Position numbers and translations under genes: made by a program. Below are positions 1 through 7,609 of a DNA stretch of 45,973 nucleotides, piece by piece. Location: contig CADEDN010000027.1 of assembly GCA_902826095.1 (NCBI GenBank), positions 1 through 45,973 on the forward strand, in the 5' to 3' direction. The stretch comes from an uncultured Alphaproteobacteria bacterium. Lineage in GTDB: Bacteria > Pseudomonadota > Alphaproteobacteria > Caulobacterales > Parvularculaceae. The notes under the pieces were generated by a model. It was not told the DNA's origin and did no database searches. It worked only from the letters and a program-made list of their open reading frames with translations. Positions within the stretch are counted from its first letter, which is position 1. Every line of letters starts with the position of its first letter.

Positions 1-50
1 GGAACTTCTTCAAAGCCCAAAACTATGTCGCAGATTAATCGCCCGATGCT

Positions 51-1247
51 CTAGCCCTTGGCCGCTTTCAGCGCGACGACGTTTTCGGGTTCTTCCGCCT
101 CGCCATACATCGACACCAATGGCGCGTCGTCGACGATCGCTTCGCCATATTCGCCAAAGCCGTTGAAACGCGTCGCGAGCGCCGCGCCATAGGCGCCCGT
201 CTGGCCGAATTCGATATAATCGCCTTCGTGCACGTCCGACGGCAGCATGAACGGGCCCTTCAGCGTGTCGATCGAATCGCAGGTCGGCCCGTACAGCTTG
301 AACGGCTTCAGGACGCGGCGCGGTCCCTTCTTGGCGCGCAGGAGCCGCGTCGGATAGACGAGGCCGTCATGCGCGGCGTCGAACAAGGCGCCGTAGGCGC
401 CGTCGTTCAGGTAGAGCGAATCGCCCTTGCGGAGTTCGACGCGGACGATGTGGCTGCCGGCTTCGGCGCAGATCGCGCGGCCGGGCTCGCACCACAGATC
501 GGCATTTTCAAGCACCGGCATCGATTCGAACGCCGCGGCGATTTCCTCAATATAGGTCTTGAGGGGAGGCGGCGACAATTGCGGGTAGGCGACCGGAAAG
601 CCGCCGCCGACATCGACGATGTCGACGGTCACTTGCGCCTGGCGAATGAGGTCGGAGATGATCTCCATCGCCGCGCGATAGGCCTCGGGCCGCATGCATT
701 GCGAGCCGACATGGAATGAAACGCCAAGCTCCTCGCATGACGCGCGCGCTTGACGCAGCAGCAACACCGCCTCGGGGCCCGACGCGCCGAATTTGCCGTT
801 AAGCTTGTGCTGGGCGTAGTCCGACGACACCGCGACGCGCACGACGAGGTGCAGGTCCTTCGCGCCGTTCGTCTCCTTGATGATCTTGTCGAGTTCATCG
901 AGGCTGTCGAGCGAGAAGACGCGCACGCCGTAATCGAAATACGCCTTGCGGATCGCGGCGCGGGACTTGACCGGGTGCATGAAGGCGAGCTTGGCCTCCG
1001 GGCAGCGCGAGGCGACGAGTTCGACTTCCGGCAGGGAAGCGACGTCGAAGGCGCGCACGCCCGCCGCATAGACCGCGTCGATGATGAGAGGGTGAGGGTT
1101 CGCCTTCACCGCGTAGAGCACGTCGCCCGGAAAACTGCGCACAAAGAAATCAGCCGCCTTTTTGGCGGCCTCCGGGCGCAAGCAATGAACGGGCAATTCC
1201 GGCTGGTCCGCTAGGACCAGCGCAAGCGCAGACTGGTGTCTGTCCAT
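51..1247 (-). CDS. Ornithine (or lysine/ornithine) decarboxylase, fold-type III PLP enzyme
   Basis: This 398-residue protein belongs to the eukaryotic-type ornithine/diaminopimelate decarboxylase family, which makes putrescine from ornithine (some members use lysine) in the cytoplasm. Visible motifs are YAVKANP with the PLP lysine at K48, HVGSQ near residue 180, the GGGFP glycine loop, EPGR, and GPTCDSID with the paired catalytic Cys323-Asp324. Tyr353 in GAYGAA fits the PLP-phosphate/dimer region. The Cys-Asp pair argues for ornithine/lysine rather than diaminopimelate or carboxynorspermidine. The start ATG has a GAGG nine bases upstream, and that GAGG is part of a leader hairpin (see the leader entry). 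No polyamine transporter is adjacent. Ornithine versus lysine preference cannot be read from the sequence. Confidence 0.9.
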   Translation of the reverse strand: MDRHQSALALVLADQPELPVHCLRPEAAKKAADFFVRSFPGDVLYAVKANPHPLIIDAVYAAGVRAFDVASLPEVELVASRCPEAKLAFMHPVKSRAAIRKAYFDYGVRVFSLDSLDELDKIIKETNGAKDLHLVVRVAVSSDYAQHKLNGKFGASGPEAVLLLRQARASCEELGVSFHVGSQCMRPEAYRAAMEIISDLIRQAQVTVDIVDVGGGFPVAYPQLSPPPLKTYIEEIAAAFESMPVLENADLWCEPGRAICAEAGSHIVRVELRKGDSLYLNDGAYGALFDAAHDGLVYPTRLLRAKKGPRRVLKPFKLYGPTCDSIDTLKGPFMLPSDVHEGDYIEFGQTGAYGAALATRFNGFGEYGEAIVDDAPLVSMYGEAEEPENVVALKAAKG

Positions 1248-1252
1248 TTCAT

Positions 1253-1304
1253 GGAACCTCGCTATTCAACCACAACCAAGACGCCAATCTTGCGGAGAGG
1301 TCCC
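1253..1304 (-). promoter_or_regulatory. Structured 5' leader that pairs the decarboxylase ribosome-binding site
   Basis: On the minus strand, GGGACCTC (1304-1297) can pair with GAGGTTCC (1260-1253), eight pairs with one G-U, and the second arm contains the GAGG ribosome-binding site of the decarboxylase. Inside lies a second hairpin, CAAGA/TCTTG (1292-1288 with 1281-1277). Formation of the outer stem would block translation. A conserved leader element called speF is known upstream of alphaproteobacterial ornithine decarboxylases; whether this is that family was not tested. The rest of the gap (1305-1613) holds the promoters of the two divergent genes but no gene I can support. Confidence 0.45.
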
Positions 1305-1613
1305 ATGGGATTGACGAAACGCGCACATATGAATGTTCCGCCGACTTGTAAAGATTTGCTGAAAGAAATTTCCGCCGCGTAATCGACGCAGCGGTGACGC
1401 CGACGCCGGCCAGCGAGAATTTGGGCGGCGCGCGGCGTCTATGTCGCGCGCTTATCAGCACCCGCTTGCGGATGCTGCTAACTCATTGATTTAACGATAA
1501 AATCTTCGATTCCCTTGTTGCGCCGCCGGCAGCGTCGAGGCAAGATTTGCCGGCTAGCGTAGTCTGGCGCCGGCGGGATTGCGCGCCGGCGCCGACCATC
1601 AAAGGGGCGTTGT

Positions 1614-1883
1614 ATGAGTAACGAGTCGCCGCTTGCCCTCCAGCTCAAGGGCTATCGTCTCGCCACGGCCGAGATTCTCTACCACCTTCCAGACCACCCA
1701 AAGCTTCTCCAGACCTATGTCTGGCAGGACTACGACATCGCGCCGCGCTATCCGGTCCTCAACCGCTTTCTTGATTTCTGGACGCGCGAGATCGAGGGGC
1801 GGCTCCACTCCGTGCGCGTCACCGGCAAGGAACTCATTTCCGCCGCCGAGATGCGGGTCGGGACGCTGCTCAGTTTGCAGTAG
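1614..1883 (+). CDS. usg: Usg family protein
   Basis: This 89-residue protein matches the small Usg family of alphaproteobacteria, named for a gene upstream of trpFBA in Caulobacter. The family pattern is clear: an N-terminal L.GY.L.TAEI block, the central PDHPKLLQTYVWQDYD stretch, and FLDFWTREIEG.LHSVRV. The function of the family is unknown to me. An AAAGGGG ribosome-binding site precedes the ATG. Here it stands alone, without trp genes on either side, so its usual context is not kept. Confidence 0.85.
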   Translation: MSNESPLALQLKGYRLATAEILYHLPDHPKLLQTYVWQDYDIAPRYPVLNRFLDFWTREIEGRLHSVRVTGKELISAAEMRVGTLLSLQ

Positions 1884-2258
1884 GGCGCGGCCGCTGACGG
1901 GCGGCCAAGCTTCGCCTCCCGCGCGAAAACGTCGACGCAAATACATCTTTTCGCTCGCTTGAATTCGCGGGCGGACGGGCCACGTCCATTCTCGACACAG
2001 CGAGCGCGACAGCGCCCGCAGCTCTTTGACAATATGGTATTGCAGCGTTCCGGCGGTTCTACCGCTGGCGACTGCTATTGCGATGTCGACGCCATGCTCG
2101 CGCGTCGCCGGCCCGCCCGCATTGCGCGTATCCCGGAAATGCGGAAAATACAGACAAAAGCGCTGCGACCCGCAAGGAATCTGGACTTAAACAAGGAAGG
2201 GAGCGGGGGACAATCCGCAAATTGCGGACAAGTCGGCGCTCACGCGACGATATCCCGG
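1884..2258. other. 375-base gap without a supported gene
   Basis: No open frame here resembles a real gene. Two structures are visible. One is a stable hairpin at 2050-2068 (CCGGCGGT / ACCGCTGG, extended by GCAG 2042-2045 pairing with CTGC 2072-2075). The other is the near-perfect inverted repeat TCCGCAA-A-TTGCGGA at 2214-2228, 30 bases past the stop of the minus-strand Mur ligase, which could help end its transcript although no T-run follows. Confidence 0.5.
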
Positions 2259-3659
2259 TCAGCGCGCTTTCAGCCGATCGACAAGCGCCGCAGCGAAAAC
2301 CGACAACGTGTCGTCCCTCGCGCCCATGACGATAATGCGGTCGCCGCGACCCGCAAGCGAGAGCAGCCGTTCGCCGCAGGCCTCGCGCGTCGCCAGCGCT
2401 TCCGCCTTTCGGCCCCGCATCCGGACGCCGGCGGCGATGTCTTCGCTGCCGACGCTGCGGTCGACCGTGCCGCCGAAATAGACTGGCTCCGGCATGACGA
2501 GGACATCTCCGGGAGAGAGGTTGCGCGCGAAACAGTCGATGAATTCCGCCTTCATCTTCTTCAAGGGTCCAAAGCCTTGCGGCTGGAACATGACGAGGAG
2601 ACGCCCTGGAAACTCCTGCAGCGTCGTCAAGGTAGCGGCGATCTTGTCGGGATTGTGCCCGAAATCGTCGATGACGGTGACGCCTTTCGCCTCGCCGACG
2701 AGTTCAAACCGGCGCTTGACCCCTTCAAAGGAGGAAAGCGCCCGCGCCGCCCTGACGAAAGGAACGCCCGCGGCGGTCGCCGCGCCGATCGCCGCGAGCG
2801 CGTTCGACACATTGTGGCGGCCCGGCATTTTCAACGCGACGGCGATTTGCTCATCGCCGCGATAATCGATCGCCATGAAGGAGACGCCGAACGGCTCCGG
2901 CCTGATATCATAAGCGCCGAAATCGCCGTCGGCGGTGTCGATTGAGTAGGTGATCGCGCGCGCGGCGCGCGGGGCGAGGCGCATCGTCTCTTCATTGTCG
3001 ATATTGAGCACTGCGGTGTGCGCCTTGGCGATGAAATCGCCGAACAGCGTCCGCAGGTCGTCCATCGATTTGTGATCGAGGGAGATATTGTTGAGCACGG
3101 CGATCATCGGACGGTAAAGCGCGATCGTGCCGTCGCTTTCATCAAGCTCGCTGACAAAGGCTCCGCCCTTGCCGACGAGCGCGCTGGCGAAGAGCGCCTT
3201 GTCGCTGGCGAAATTCTTCATGACAGCGCCGTTCATGACGGTCGGATCCATTCCCGCCGCATGGAGAATCCAGGCGATCATCGCGGTCGTCGTTGATTTT
3301 CCGGACGTCCCGGCGACGCCGATTGGCGTTTGCGCGGCATTGAACAGCTCGGCGAGGAGCTCGGCTCTCCCCATCCGTTTCGCGCCGAGGCGGATCGCCG
3401 ACTGGACGTCTGGAACTGTCTCTTCGATGGCGGCCGAGGCGATGAGCAGCTGGCCGGGGCTGGCGACCCCTGAGCCGTCCTGCGGATAAAGGCCGATCCC
3501 GAGCGAGCGCAGATAGTCGAATTTCGGCGCTGTCCGCCCCTGATCGAGCGCCCGGTCGGACCCCGCGACCGCATGTCCTCCGGCCTTGAGGATCAGGGCG
3601 AGCGGCAGCATGCCGCTGCCCCCGATCCCGCACAGAAAATATTGACGCTTTTCACCCAT
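2259..3659 (-). CDS. Mur ligase family protein, Mpl/MurC-like
   Basis: A 466-residue three-domain Mur ligase. The N-terminal Rossmann domain starts with GIGGSGM near residue 11. The central ATP-grasp-free Mur domain has a P-loop GTSGKSTT near 117-124 in place of the usual GTHGKTTT, and LNNISLDH resembles the family's metal/carbamate region. The C-terminal domain has FEGVKRRFE and DDFGHNP, where MurC and Mpl usually have D(D/Y).AHHP. The overall form fits Mpl (UDP-MurNAc:L-Ala-D-Glu-mDAP ligase) or a MurC paralogue. Its divergent neighbour is an LD-carboxypeptidase, which makes the tripeptide that Mpl reuses, so a recycling role is inferred. It is unlikely to be the essential murC, which normally sits in the dcw cluster. 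Confidence 0.75.
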   Translation of the reverse strand: MGEKRQYFLCGIGGSGMLPLALILKAGGHAVAGSDRALDQGRTAPKFDYLRSLGIGLYPQDGSGVASPGQLLIASAAIEETVPDVQSAIRLGAKRMGRAELLAELFNAAQTPIGVAGTSGKSTTTAMIAWILHAAGMDPTVMNGAVMKNFASDKALFASALVGKGGAFVSELDESDGTIALYRPMIAVLNNISLDHKSMDDLRTLFGDFIAKAHTAVLNIDNEETMRLAPRAARAITYSIDTADGDFGAYDIRPEPFGVSFMAIDYRGDEQIAVALKMPGRHNVSNALAAIGAATAAGVPFVRAARALSSFEGVKRRFELVGEAKGVTVIDDFGHNPDKIAATLTTLQEFPGRLLVMFQPQGFGPLKKMKAEFIDCFARNLSPGDVLVMPEPVYFGGTVDRSVGSEDIAAGVRMRGRKAEALATREACGERLLSLAGRGDRIIVMGARDDTLSVFAAALVDRLKAR

Positions 3660-3721
3660 GTTCGAACGACCATAAATCAGGTTTCTTGAACAACCTCTTA
3701 TTCGCGAGGCGCGTCAACAAC

Positions 3722-4573
3722 ATGGCGAGAGCCGCCAGATCGATCGTCGTCGTCGCGCCGGCGAACCGGCTTGCGCCGGAAGCGGCGGAAAAAGTCGCGG
3801 CGATCGCGCGCGAAGCCTATGGCGATCGCCTGCGGCTCGATTTTCACCCGCAATGCTTTCTCGCCAGCGGGCATTTCGCCGGAACCGACGAAGATCGCAC
3901 GAAGGCGTTCCTCGACGCGGCGAATGATCCCGCCTATCACGCCGTCTGGTTTGCAAGGGGCGGTTACGGCTCCTGCCGGCTCGGCGACGACATGTTCGGC
4001 AAGCTCAACCGGGCGGCTCATCTTAAAGACTATCTCGGCTACAGCGACATGGGATTTCTCCTCGGGCGGCTCGCTCGCGAGGGCGTTGGTCGATCAGTAC
4101 ACGGACCAATGCCGTCGGACGTCGCCCGCGACGGCGGCGAGGCGTCGGTCCTGCGGGCTCTCTCATGGCTCGTCGACCGCGACGCGACCGCGCTCGAAGC
4201 GCACTGGCGCGCCGACGCGCGCGCCTTTGCGTTCAATTTGAAGGTGCTGAGCGATCTCCTCGGGACGCGCGCCGAACCGAGTTTCGCCGACGCGACGCTG
4301 ATGATCGAGGATATCGACGAACATCACTACCGGATCGACCGCGCGATGTTTCATGTGACGTCGAGCGAGAATGTGCGCCGCTGCGCCGGCGTTCGCCTCG
4401 GGCGCTTCAGCAAGATTCCGGAAAACGACCCGCCATTCCAGAAGACGGACCGCGAGATCGTCGAATATTGGTGCGCGCGCGCCGACATCCCCTTTCTCGG
4501 CGAGGCTGATATCGGTCATGACGCCGACAACAGGATCGTTCCGTTTCCGACAGCGCTTTCGACGACCGCGTAA
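3722..4573 (+). CDS. ldcA: LD-carboxypeptidase, peptidase family S66
   Basis: With the ATG at 3722 the protein has 283 residues; an earlier in-frame ATG at 3686 would add twelve poorly supported residues. It is a serine peptidase of family S66, which removes the terminal D-Ala from murein tetrapeptides in the cytoplasm during wall recycling. The nucleophile is Ser108 in LGYSDMG, the HGPMPSD stretch follows, Glu196 or Glu200 in the IEDIDEHHYRID block is the likely triad acid, and His266 in GHDADNRIVPF the triad base. No signal peptide is visible, which fits the cytoplasmic role. It diverges from the Mpl-like ligase with about 60 bases between starts, so the two probably share a control region. 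Confidence 0.88.
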   Translation: MARAARSIVVVAPANRLAPEAAEKVAAIAREAYGDRLRLDFHPQCFLASGHFAGTDEDRTKAFLDAANDPAYHAVWFARGGYGSCRLGDDMFGKLNRAAHLKDYLGYSDMGFLLGRLAREGVGRSVHGPMPSDVARDGGEASVLRALSWLVDRDATALEAHWRADARAFAFNLKVLSDLLGTRAEPSFADATLMIEDIDEHHYRIDRAMFHVTSSENVRRCAGVRLGRFSKIPENDPPFQKTDREIVEYWCARADIPFLGEADIGHDADNRIVPFPTALSTTA

Positions 4574-4710
4574 AGTGGGATGCGTCCCGCGGGGCGCGAT
4601 CAATTCGCATGCGAATGAGCGCCGCGAGGTCGGATTAACCAATGCGGCATTGACCGTTCGATGGACGGCGCCCAATGTGCGCCGCGCCCGGCGGAGACTG
4701 GAGATTTGAC

Positions 4711-6492
4711 TTGATTTTCGGCCTTGACGCATTCGCGCCTTATGTCGCCGCGCTTGTGCTTGTCGTTCTGTTCGTCGCTTTCGCGAAAGAATGGCGCCCG
4801 CCCGAAGTCTGCGCGCTGGCGGCGGTCGGCGTGTTTCTGGCGCTTGGAATCCTCTCGAGCGACGATTTCGTCGGCGTGCTCGCCAATCCGGCGCCGCTGA
4901 CCATCGGCTCGATGTTCATCATGTCGGCGGCGCTCGTTCGCACCGGCGTTCTCGACGAACTCGCGCGCGCTCTTATTCGGCGCGTCGGAAAGCGTCCAAA
5001 TCTCGCCATCCTCGGCTTTTTGACAATCGTCGCGGCGCTGTCGGCCTTCATGAACAATACGCCGCTCGTGATGCTGATGATTCCGGTCGCGCTCGCGCTG
5101 TCGGAGCAAGTGAAAGAATCGCCCTCGCGGCACATGATTCCGCTTTCCTACGCCGCAATCCTTGGCGGCACGATCACGTTGGTCGGAACGTCGACGAACA
5201 TTCTGGTCGACGGCGTCGCGCGCAATGAAGGCCTTGAGCCCTTTCACATCTTCGAAATCGCGCCGCTTGGAATATTGAACGCGTTTCTCGGCGTTCTCTT
5301 CATCCTGGCGTTTCGGAGGTTCCTGCCCGAGCGCACCGCGATGGCGTCACTGCTGTCGCGCAACGAATCGCCGCGCTACATGCTCGAAATCGCGATTGAG
5401 CATGAAAGCCCCTATATCGGCCAGCGCGCGCTGGACGTGAAGTCGTTCAACGACGCCGACAGCCGCCTGGTCGACGTCATCAGGGGCGACGCGTCGCTCC
5501 GCCGGGAGATGCAGGACGTCGTTCTTGCGGAAGGCGACATCGTCGTGCTGCGCTCGCCCGTCAGGGACATTCTCGGCTTCAAGCAGTCGCCGGGCATGCA
5601 AACGCCCGACGGCGGATTGCAGCCTCTCAGCGCGCGTTCTTCGATTCTCGTCGAAATACTGCTCGCGCCCGGCGCGGCCTTTATCGGTAAAACGCTCCGG
5701 CATTTGCGCCTGCGCCGGCGTTACGGCGTCTATCCCGTCGCGCTTCACCGGCGCAGCGCCAATCTCGCTGACCGGTTTGAATATGCGCCGCTCGAAGTCG
5801 GCGACACAATTCTCATCGAAGGCGCGCCGGACGATCTGAAACGCCTTTGCGATGACAATGATCTCGTCAATATCGCGATGCCGAGGGAAAGGGCCGTCAA
5901 GAAGAGCCACGCGCCGATCGCCATCGCGACAATCGCCGGCGTCATCATCCTCGCGACGATCGGGGTCATGCCGATCGCCGGCCTCGCCGCCATCGGCGCC
6001 GGCGTCGTGCTGGTGACGCGGTGCGTCGAGGCGGATGAGGCGTTCGAAGCGGTCGACTGGCGCATCCTCGCGCTCATCCTCGCGATGCTCGGCGTCGGCG
6101 AGGCGCTCGAAAACACGGGGCTTGTCGAACTCGCCGTTTCGACCGCGACGCCGCTGCTCGCCGGCGCGCCGCCGATCATCGCGCTGGCGCTCGTTTACAT
6201 TCTCGCCATGACATTGACTGAAATCGTCACGAACAACGCGGTCGCGATCGTCGTGACGCCGGTGGCGATCGGCCTTGCGCAGTCGCTCGGCGTCGATCCG
6301 CGCCCCTTTGTCGTCGCTGTCATGTTCGCCGCCAGCGCCAGCTTCATGACGCCGATCGGCTATCAGACCAATACGCTGGTCTATTCCGTCGGCGGATACA
6401 AATTCACCGATTATCTAAGGCTCGGGACGCCGCTCAATACGTTGTGCGCGGTCACCGCCGTTCTTCTTATCCCCGTTTTCTGGCCGTTCTGA
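4711..6492 (+). CDS. SLC13/DASS-type anion permease with two RCK_C (TrkA-C) domains
   Basis: A 593-residue inner-membrane transporter of the ArsB/NhaD-SLC13 superfamily. Its two membrane halves flank two cytoplasmic RCK_C domains at about residues 200-380. The characteristic re-entrant motifs are present: FMNNTPLVMLMIPVA and GTSTNILVDG in the first half, and TEIVTNNAVAIVVTPVA and MTPIGYQTNTLVYSVGGY in the second. Relatives carry sulfate, citrate or dicarboxylates with sodium; the substrate here is unknown. I chose TTG at 4711 because GGAGA lies six bases before it; an in-frame ATG at 4675 has only a weak ribosome-binding site and would prepend a non-hydrophobic stretch. It reads as a single-gene unit. 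Confidence 0.85.
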   Translation: MIFGLDAFAPYVAALVLVVLFVAFAKEWRPPEVCALAAVGVFLALGILSSDDFVGVLANPAPLTIGSMFIMSAALVRTGVLDELARALIRRVGKRPNLAILGFLTIVAALSAFMNNTPLVMLMIPVALALSEQVKESPSRHMIPLSYAAILGGTITLVGTSTNILVDGVARNEGLEPFHIFEIAPLGILNAFLGVLFILAFRRFLPERTAMASLLSRNESPRYMLEIAIEHESPYIGQRALDVKSFNDADSRLVDVIRGDASLRREMQDVVLAEGDIVVLRSPVRDILGFKQSPGMQTPDGGLQPLSARSSILVEILLAPGAAFIGKTLRHLRLRRRYGVYPVALHRRSANLADRFEYAPLEVGDTILIEGAPDDLKRLCDDNDLVNIAMPRERAVKKSHAPIAIATIAGVIILATIGVMPIAGLAAIGAGVVLVTRCVEADEAFEAVDWRILALILAMLGVGEALENTGLVELAVSTATPLLAGAPPIIALALVYILAMTLTEIVTNNAVAIVVTPVAIGLAQSLGVDPRPFVVAVMFAASASFMTPIGYQTNTLVYSVGGYKFTDYLRLGTPLNTLCAVTAVLLIPVFWPF

Positions 6493-6565
6493 TTTGCTTT
6501 TCGAGCGGCCTCGGCTAGGCTCGCGCCCGAATTTTCGGGGACTGACGCCCATGGAGGAAAAATCA

Positions 6566-7555
6566 ATGAATGTGAAACTGATGCTGACGGCGGCGCTTGG
6601 CGCGGCGCTGCTCGCGGCGCCCGCCTGCGCGAAGAAGGCGGCGGAGAAGACGGACGCTGCAAAGGTCGACGCGGCGATCGCCGCAGAAGCGGCCAAGGCG
6701 GGCGAGGCCGCGCCGGCGCCGGCTAAGCCCAAGGTCGATCCGGCGAAGCTAGCGGTCGACAACGCAGCGAAGTCTGAAAAATTCCTCGCCGACAATGCGT
6801 CGCGCGAGGGCGTCAAGGCGACGCCGTCAGGCCTCCAATATAGGGTGCTTTCGGAAGGGCCGGCGGACGGCGCAGCGCCCAAAGCGGAAGATGTCGTCGT
6901 CGTTCATTACGTCGGCACGCTGACGGACGGAACGGAATTCGATTCGTCCGTGCGCCGCGGCGCAGCCGCGAAGTTCCCGCTCAATCAGGTCATTCCCGGC
7001 TGGACCGAAGGCGTGCAGCTGATGAGCGAAGGCGACAAGTTCCGCTTTTTCATCCCGCCGGAACTCGCTTATGGCGAAAAAGGCGCGCCTGGCGCCATCG
7101 GCCCCAATGAGGCGCTGATCTTTGATGTGGAGTTGATCCGCGTGTCAGGACCTGTACGAAATCTCGCCGCTGCGCAAAAGTTTCTTGAGGCGAACGGCAA
7201 GAAGGCCGGCGTCAAATCGACAAAATCCGGCCTGCAATATGAAGTGCTCGCCGAAGGCGCCGCCGGCGGCCGATCGCCGACCGACGCCAACAAGGTGAGC
7301 GTGCATTACGAAGGACGTCTGCTCGACGGCTCAGTCTTTGATTCATCCTATGATCGCGGCGAGCCGATCGAATTTCCGCTCGGCGGCGTCATCGCCGGCT
7401 GGACCGAAGGCGTGCAGCTGATGAGCGAAGGCGACAAGTTCCGGTTCTACATTCCGCCCGCGCTCGCCTACGGCGAACAAGGAACGCCCGGCGGCCCGAT
7501 CGGCCCGAATGAAGCGCTGATCTTCGACGTTGAGCTTCTCAAGGTCGTCGACTGA
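6566..7555 (+). CDS. Exported peptidyl-prolyl isomerase with two FKBP domains
   Basis: The ATG at 6566 follows GGAGG by eight bases and gives 329 residues. A signal peptide ends near APAC-AKK at about residue 20; the cysteine suggests a lipoprotein, but the residue three before it is Ala rather than Leu, so this is uncertain. A short Ala/Lys-rich linker leads to two FKBP domains of about 110 residues each (roughly 95-195 and 225-329). Each carries VHY.G.L.DG..FDSS, GW.EGVQLM and IPP.LAYGE, so both look catalytically intact. It should act as a proline isomerase/chaperone in the periplasm. The two domains share a 49-base identical stretch (see findings). A strong terminator follows. Confidence 0.9.
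   Translation: MNVKLMLTAALGAALLAAPACAKKAAEKTDAAKVDAAIAAEAAKAGEAAPAPAKPKVDPAKLAVDNAAKSEKFLADNASREGVKATPSGLQYRVLSEGPADGAAPKAEDVVVVHYVGTLTDGTEFDSSVRRGAAAKFPLNQVIPGWTEGVQLMSEGDKFRFFIPPELAYGEKGAPGAIGPNEALIFDVELIRVSGPVRNLAAAQKFLEANGKKAGVKSTKSGLQYEVLAEGAAGGRSPTDANKVSVHYEGRLLDGSVFDSSYDRGEPIEFPLGGVIAGWTEGVQLMSEGDKFRFYIPPALAYGEQGTPGGPIGPNEALIFDVELLKVVD
6996..7443 (+). repeat. 49-base exact direct repeat inside the FKBP gene (6996-7044 and 7395-7443)
   Basis: The stretch encoding the GWTEGVQLMSEGDKFRF region is identical at the DNA level in both FKBP domains, 399 bases (133 codons) apart, whereas flanking codons differ. It reflects duplication of the domain with either strong constraint or later gene conversion. 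Confidence 0.9.
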
Positions 7556-7583
7556 CGCTTGGCGCGGGAAAACCCTGTCTGAA

Positions 7584-7609
7584 AAGGCGCCGTCAGGCGC
7601 CTTTTTTTT
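7584..7609 (+). terminator. Rho-independent terminator of the FKBP gene
   Basis: AAGGCGCC (7584-7591) pairs perfectly with GGCGCCTT (7596-7603) around a GTCA loop, and is followed by a run of eight T. The loop holds the TGA stop of the opposing permease gene, so the terminator also encodes that protein's last residues. Confidence 0.9.

Noticed and set aside
2026-2031. TTGACA as a promoter -35 box before the hairpin at 2050
   Set aside because: No A/T-rich -10 box lies 16-18 bases downstream; the region there is G/C-rich.
1959-2945. 328-codon plus-strand frame crossing the usg-Mur ligase gap
   Set aside because: Most of it is antisense to the Mur ligase, and the composition is that of a shadow frame.
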